Source of the DNA: an uncultured Bacteroidales bacterium
GTDB taxonomy: Bacteria; Bacteroidota; Bacteroidia; Bacteroidales; P3
DNA length: 64,000 nucleotides
NCBI GenBank assembly: GCA_900314725.1
Contig: OMWJ01000003.1
Coordinates: forward strand, 123,392-187,391
Direction of reading: 5' to 3'
Notes under the pieces: generated by a model
Databases searched by the model: none
What the model saw: the letters and a program-made list of their open reading frames with translations, nothing else
Told to the model about the DNA's origin: nothing
Shown: piece after piece, positions 61,345-64,000 of the stretch
Layout of the letters: each line of letters starts with the position of its first letter
Numbering within the stretch: position 1 is the stretch's first letter
Position numbers and translations under genes: made by a program

Positions 61345-62199
61345 ATGAAAAAGAGTATCTTATTGCTAACGGTTTTAAGTTTTATAGTCTTGCTGTTTTC
61401 TTGTACAAATAAAACGGAGAGTGATTTGCAGAAGGCAGAATTGAAAGGGAAGATAAAAGCGATAAGAGAGATAAGTTACGAAGCCTTTGGCACAGCAGAT
61501 ACTTTGGTTAAAGGAAATATAATAGACAATCAGGGAGCAGAAAACTCCTATACCTTATATAATAAGCAAGGTAATATAGTTTCCCTTATTAAATATGATA
61601 AAGACAATGCTGTGAAATACAAATGGCGTTTTCATTATGATAAAAAAGGGAAGAGACAAATATCTGCTAAACGCTACGAAGCACAAGACTTTGAAGAAGA
61701 TTCAACTTCCTATGTCTATGATAAAAAAGGAAATCCAATAGAATATATTCACTATAGTTCAGACGGAAAGATAAAAACCCGAAGTGTTTCCAAGTTTAAC
61801 AAGAAGGGAAATATGATAGAAGAGAAAGTTTTTGATGAAAAAAATCTTCTAAAAAAATCCTCTAAGTTTAGATACAAGAAAACTAAACTTGTAGAAGGTA
61901 AGAGTTTTGATAGTGAAGGCAAACTTCTTATTCGTTCTATTTATTCTTATGATAAAAAAGGAAATATGCTTTCAATGACTATGGTAGATGGAGAAAACAA
62001 TCCGATAAGCAAAGGAACATATACATATAATAAAGACGGCTTTGTTCAAACGGAGTTATTGAAAAGACCAGGATATACAGACTTGCTTTTAGAGTATATT
62101 TATGTTGTAGATGTACATGGTAATTGGACTCAAAGAATAATGCTGTCAGAAAATGAAGCTTTCCAAATAACAAGACGACAAATAGAATATTATGAATAA
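61345..62199 (+). CDS. lipoprotein with YD-like repeats, function unknown
   Basis: A 284-residue lipoprotein. The lipobox is LLFSC at about residues 16-20, followed by TNKTES. From about residue 95 onward it has five or six repeats about 25-27 residues apart, each with a Tyr/Phe-Asn/Asp-Lys-Lys-Gly-Asn turn: YDKKGKRQI, YDKKGNPIEY, FNKKGNMIEE, YDKKGNMLSM and YNKDGFVQTE. This resembles YD/RHS-type or MORN-like turn repeats but is not a clear RHS protein. The role is unknown. Its stop overlaps the mtgA start by eight bases, so the lipoprotein could act at the wall, but no direct evidence shows this. Confidence 0.75.
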   Translation: MKKSILLLTVLSFIVLLFSCTNKTESDLQKAELKGKIKAIREISYEAFGTADTLVKGNIIDNQGAENSYTLYNKQGNIVSLIKYDKDNAVKYKWRFHYDKKGKRQISAKRYEAQDFEEDSTSYVYDKKGNPIEYIHYSSDGKIKTRSVSKFNKKGNMIEEKVFDEKNLLKKSSKFRYKKTKLVEGKSFDSEGKLLIRSIYSYDKKGNMLSMTMVDGENNPISKGTYTYNKDGFVQTELLKRPGYTDLLLEYIYVVDVHGNWTQRIMLSENEAFQITRRQIEYYE

Positions 62200-62941
62200 T
62201 ACTATGGAAGAACAAATAATACAAAACCAAGTGAAGACAAAGAAGAATAAAATAACCTTTAAAAAAGTCTTAAAGGTTGTTGGCTTGACTATACTTATTT
62301 ATATATTGTTTTCTATCTTGCTTACTTTTGTTTATCGTTGGGTTAATCCACCTGTAACTATCCTTATGTTGCAACGCTGTGTTGAACAAACATTTTCAAA
62401 AGACAGAGAAGTAAGGCTGCAAAAAGATTGGGTTGATTTAGAAGACATTTCTCCATATATGGTAACAGCAGTCGTTGCGGCAGAAGATGGTAATTTTAGA
62501 CATCATAGAGGTTTTGATTTTCAAGCAATAGAAAATGCTAAGAAAGTAAATGAAAGAGTAGGGAAGAAAGTTCTTGGAGGAAGTACTATAACTCAACAGA
62601 CAGCTAAAAATACTTTCCTTTGGTTACACAAAAGTTATTTTCGTAAAGGTTTAGAAGCTTGGGAAACCTTGCTTATGGAAACATTTTGGAGTAAGAAAAG
62701 AATTATGGAAGTGTATCTTAATGTTATAGAATTTGGCGATGGAATATATGGAGTAGAAGCAGCAAGTCAATATTATTTTCACAAGAGTGCCAAACGTTTG
62801 ACTAAAAGAGAGGCGGCTTTGCTTACTGCTGTTTTGCCGCAACCTTTGAAACGCAATCCTGCAAAACCTAATTACAGAACTCAACGCCGTGCCAATATGG
62901 TAATGAGAAGGATGAATATAATAGGAAGAGTGCGATTGTGA
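62192..62941 (+). CDS. mtgA: monofunctional peptidoglycan glycosyltransferase
   Basis: A 249-residue inner-membrane enzyme that polymerises lipid II into glycan strands. One N-terminal helix (VLKVVGLTILIYILFSILLTFVY) anchors the GT51 domain. The catalytic Glu is in VVAAEDGNFRHHRGFD; GGSTITQQTAKNTFLW and KRIMEVYLNVIEFGDGIYGVEAASQYYF are the next family motifs, with EAALLTAVLPQP at the end. There is no transpeptidase domain. An alternative ATG is at 62204, which would avoid the overlap; both remain possible. It overlaps xerD by four bases (GTGA). Confidence 0.94.
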   Translation: MNNTMEEQIIQNQVKTKKNKITFKKVLKVVGLTILIYILFSILLTFVYRWVNPPVTILMLQRCVEQTFSKDREVRLQKDWVDLEDISPYMVTAVVAAEDGNFRHHRGFDFQAIENAKKVNERVGKKVLGGSTITQQTAKNTFLWLHKSYFRKGLEAWETLLMETFWSKKRIMEVYLNVIEFGDGIYGVEAASQYYFHKSAKRLTKREAALLTAVLPQPLKRNPAKPNYRTQRRANMVMRRMNIIGRVRL

Positions 62942-63876
62942 GTAAAGGGTTAGAAAAATATTTAGATTCCTTTAGGTATTATCTTAGTATAGAACGTTCG
63001 TTTTCTGTTAATACTGTTGAGAGTTATATCTACGATTGCGAACGTCTAATAAGTTTTATTAATGATAAATATCCTGATATTGCTATAAAAGATATAAAAA
63101 CTTCTATCTTAGAGGAGTTTATTATGTCTTTGGAAAAGAGAAAGAGTAAGAATGAAGAAGATTTTTTACTCTCAGCAACCACACAGATAAGGATAATACA
63201 AGGTATCAGGGCTTTGTTTAAGTTCTTGTTGATTTCAGATTTGATAGAGAAAAATCCTGCAGAACACATCACTACGCCTTATCTTGAAAAAAAGTTGCCA
63301 GATATTCTGGATAGAGAGGAAATAAAGCAGATGATGAGAGTCGTAGATGTTTCTACGAAGCACGGCTTTAGAAACAGATTAATCATAGCCATGCTTTATG
63401 CTACAGGAATGCGAGTAAGTGAGTTGGTTAATCTTAAATTGTCTGATATTAATTATAAAGAAGAGTACTTAGATATAATAGGCAAAGGCAACAAAGAACG
63501 TTTTATTCCTATAGACAAAAGCGTCCTAAACGATTTGAAAGTATATATAAACAAATATCGTGTCTTGCAAAAGGTCAAACAGGAGGATAAAAACTATGTC
63601 TTTCTTTCCGAAAAAAGAGGAGAAAGACTTACTCGTCAATTTATTTTTAAAATGCTTAGAGAGGTAGCCTCGCAAGCAGGAATAAAAAAAACTGTTCATC
63701 CACATATTTTTCGTCATAGTTTCGCTACAGAAATGATAAGAGCTGGAGCTAATCTTGTTGCAGTAAAAGAAATATTAGGGCATACTTCAATTGCTTCAAC
63801 CGAAATATATATTAATCTTAAAACCTCTGACCTTAGAAAAACTCTGCAAGAATACCACCCATTTTTTCAAAAATAA
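62938..63876 (+). CDS. xerD: site-specific tyrosine recombinase XerD
   Basis: A 312-residue recombinase that resolves chromosome dimers at dif, with XerC. GTG start overlapping the mtgA stop. The N-terminal SAM-like core binding domain is about residues 1-105 (FRYYLSIERSFSVNTVESYIYD). The catalytic residues are all present: Arg in ATGMRVSELVNLK, Lys in IGKGNKERFIP, His-x-x-Arg in HIFRHSFATEMIRAG, His in LGHTSIAST and the Tyr of TEIYINL. Length and sequence fit a housekeeping XerD rather than a phage or transposon integrase, and no att-like repeat flanks it. Confidence 0.92.
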   Translation: MSKGLEKYLDSFRYYLSIERSFSVNTVESYIYDCERLISFINDKYPDIAIKDIKTSILEEFIMSLEKRKSKNEEDFLLSATTQIRIIQGIRALFKFLLISDLIEKNPAEHITTPYLEKKLPDILDREEIKQMMRVVDVSTKHGFRNRLIIAMLYATGMRVSELVNLKLSDINYKEEYLDIIGKGNKERFIPIDKSVLNDLKVYINKYRVLQKVKQEDKNYVFLSEKRGERLTRQFIFKMLREVASQAGIKKTVHPHIFRHSFATEMIRAGANLVAVKEILGHTSIASTEIYINLKTSDLRKTLQEYHPFFQK

Positions 63877-63984
63877 AAACAGCCTCACGCTTCATATTTT
63901 TTTTATATGTTCATTTTCTTTAAAAGAAAACAAAAAAACAGCCTTACGCTTCACAGCAGCGTCAAACGTCCTGAATGGACGTTT
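63875..63984. repeat. direct repeat and hairpin after xerD, at window edge
   Basis: A 20-base sequence, AAAAACAGCCTCACGCTTCA (63875-63894), recurs at 63934-63953 with one change (C to T). A hairpin AAACGTCC-TGAAT-GGACGTTT follows at 63964-63984. The last 60 bases are more G+C-rich than the rest of the window. They may start another element beyond the edge. Confidence 0.5.
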
Positions 63985-64000
63985 CGCACCAAAGTCGGCG

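Noticed and set aside
62938..63876. Mobile-element integrase
   Set aside because: The recombinase has housekeeping XerD length and motifs, sits in an operon with mtgA, and has no flanking att-like repeats or cargo.

Overview
The window reads as chromosomal DNA of an anaerobic member of the Bacteroidota, most probably the Bacteroidales. It is A+T-rich throughout. Many genes are preceded by the Bacteroidetes promoter pattern (TTTG, about 19-21 bases, TAnnTTTG) rather than a strong Shine-Dalgarno. Lineage markers include a PorD-like type IX secretion (T9SS) protein, T9SS type A and type B sorting domains, a PorE-like OmpA protein, the 630-residue PurF form, a DUF4292 lipoprotein, a bacterial GH3 enzyme, a Porin_10 protein and calycin-like lipoproteins. 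A flavodiiron protein, a rubredoxin-rubrerythrin fusion and PyrK/PyrD type 1B suggest a fermentative anaerobe with oxygen defence. The species cannot be named from the sequence.

Layout. 1-1758: end of lon, a small two-helix membrane protein, sufS. 1949-5772 (minus): a T9SS type B cargo with an overlapping glycosyltransferase, then aroB. 5921-18460 (plus): guaA; a three-gene envelope operon (periplasmic-binding-like protein, 874-residue exported protein, PorE-like protein); an AspT/YidE-type transporter; a FemAB-like acyltransferase; rlmH; pyrK; pyrD. 18547-20367: a small accessory island with a Cys/His-tailed membrane-anchored protein and a higBA toxin-antitoxin pair. 20436-25173 (minus): a TonB-dependent receptor, three calycin-like exported proteins and a polytopic membrane protein. 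25692-35423: serA (Lys-type), yigZ-like gene, ABC-F ATPase, DUF4292 lipoprotein, purF-like gene, nadE, flavodiiron protein, HesA/ThiF protein. 35780-44547 (plus): GH3 enzyme, sufE, sufT-like gene, an orphan OppC-type permease, bamD-rpoZ-coaBC-porD, an aminotransferase, rubrerythrin. 44740-46831 (minus): hisS and a membrane protein. 46963-54466 (plus): recG, an S41 peptidase, an LRR protein with a T9SS type A tail, trxB, a porin. 54474-61174 (minus): two PagL-like paralogues, asd, a CLC channel with CBS domains, a MATE exporter. 61345-63876 (plus): a repeat lipoprotein, mtgA, xerD.

Most genes are housekeeping. The more notable material is: (i) an intergenic family of 22-base tandem units ending in a long terminator-like hairpin, at five places, once inside a divergent promoter region; (ii) the TonB receptor/calycin/membrane-protein locus, whose substrate is unknown; (iii) the envelope operon ending in a PorE-like protein whose OmpA domain appears to lack the usual peptidoglycan-binding residues; (iv) family members missing expected catalytic or metal residues: NadE without the nitrilase Cys, two PagL-like proteins with Asn in place of Glu, and a HesA/ThiF protein without zinc cysteines. 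No tRNA, rRNA, CRISPR array or insertion sequence was seen. Promoter -7 boxes overlap the longest-ORF start of several minus-strand genes, so shorter starts were chosen there.
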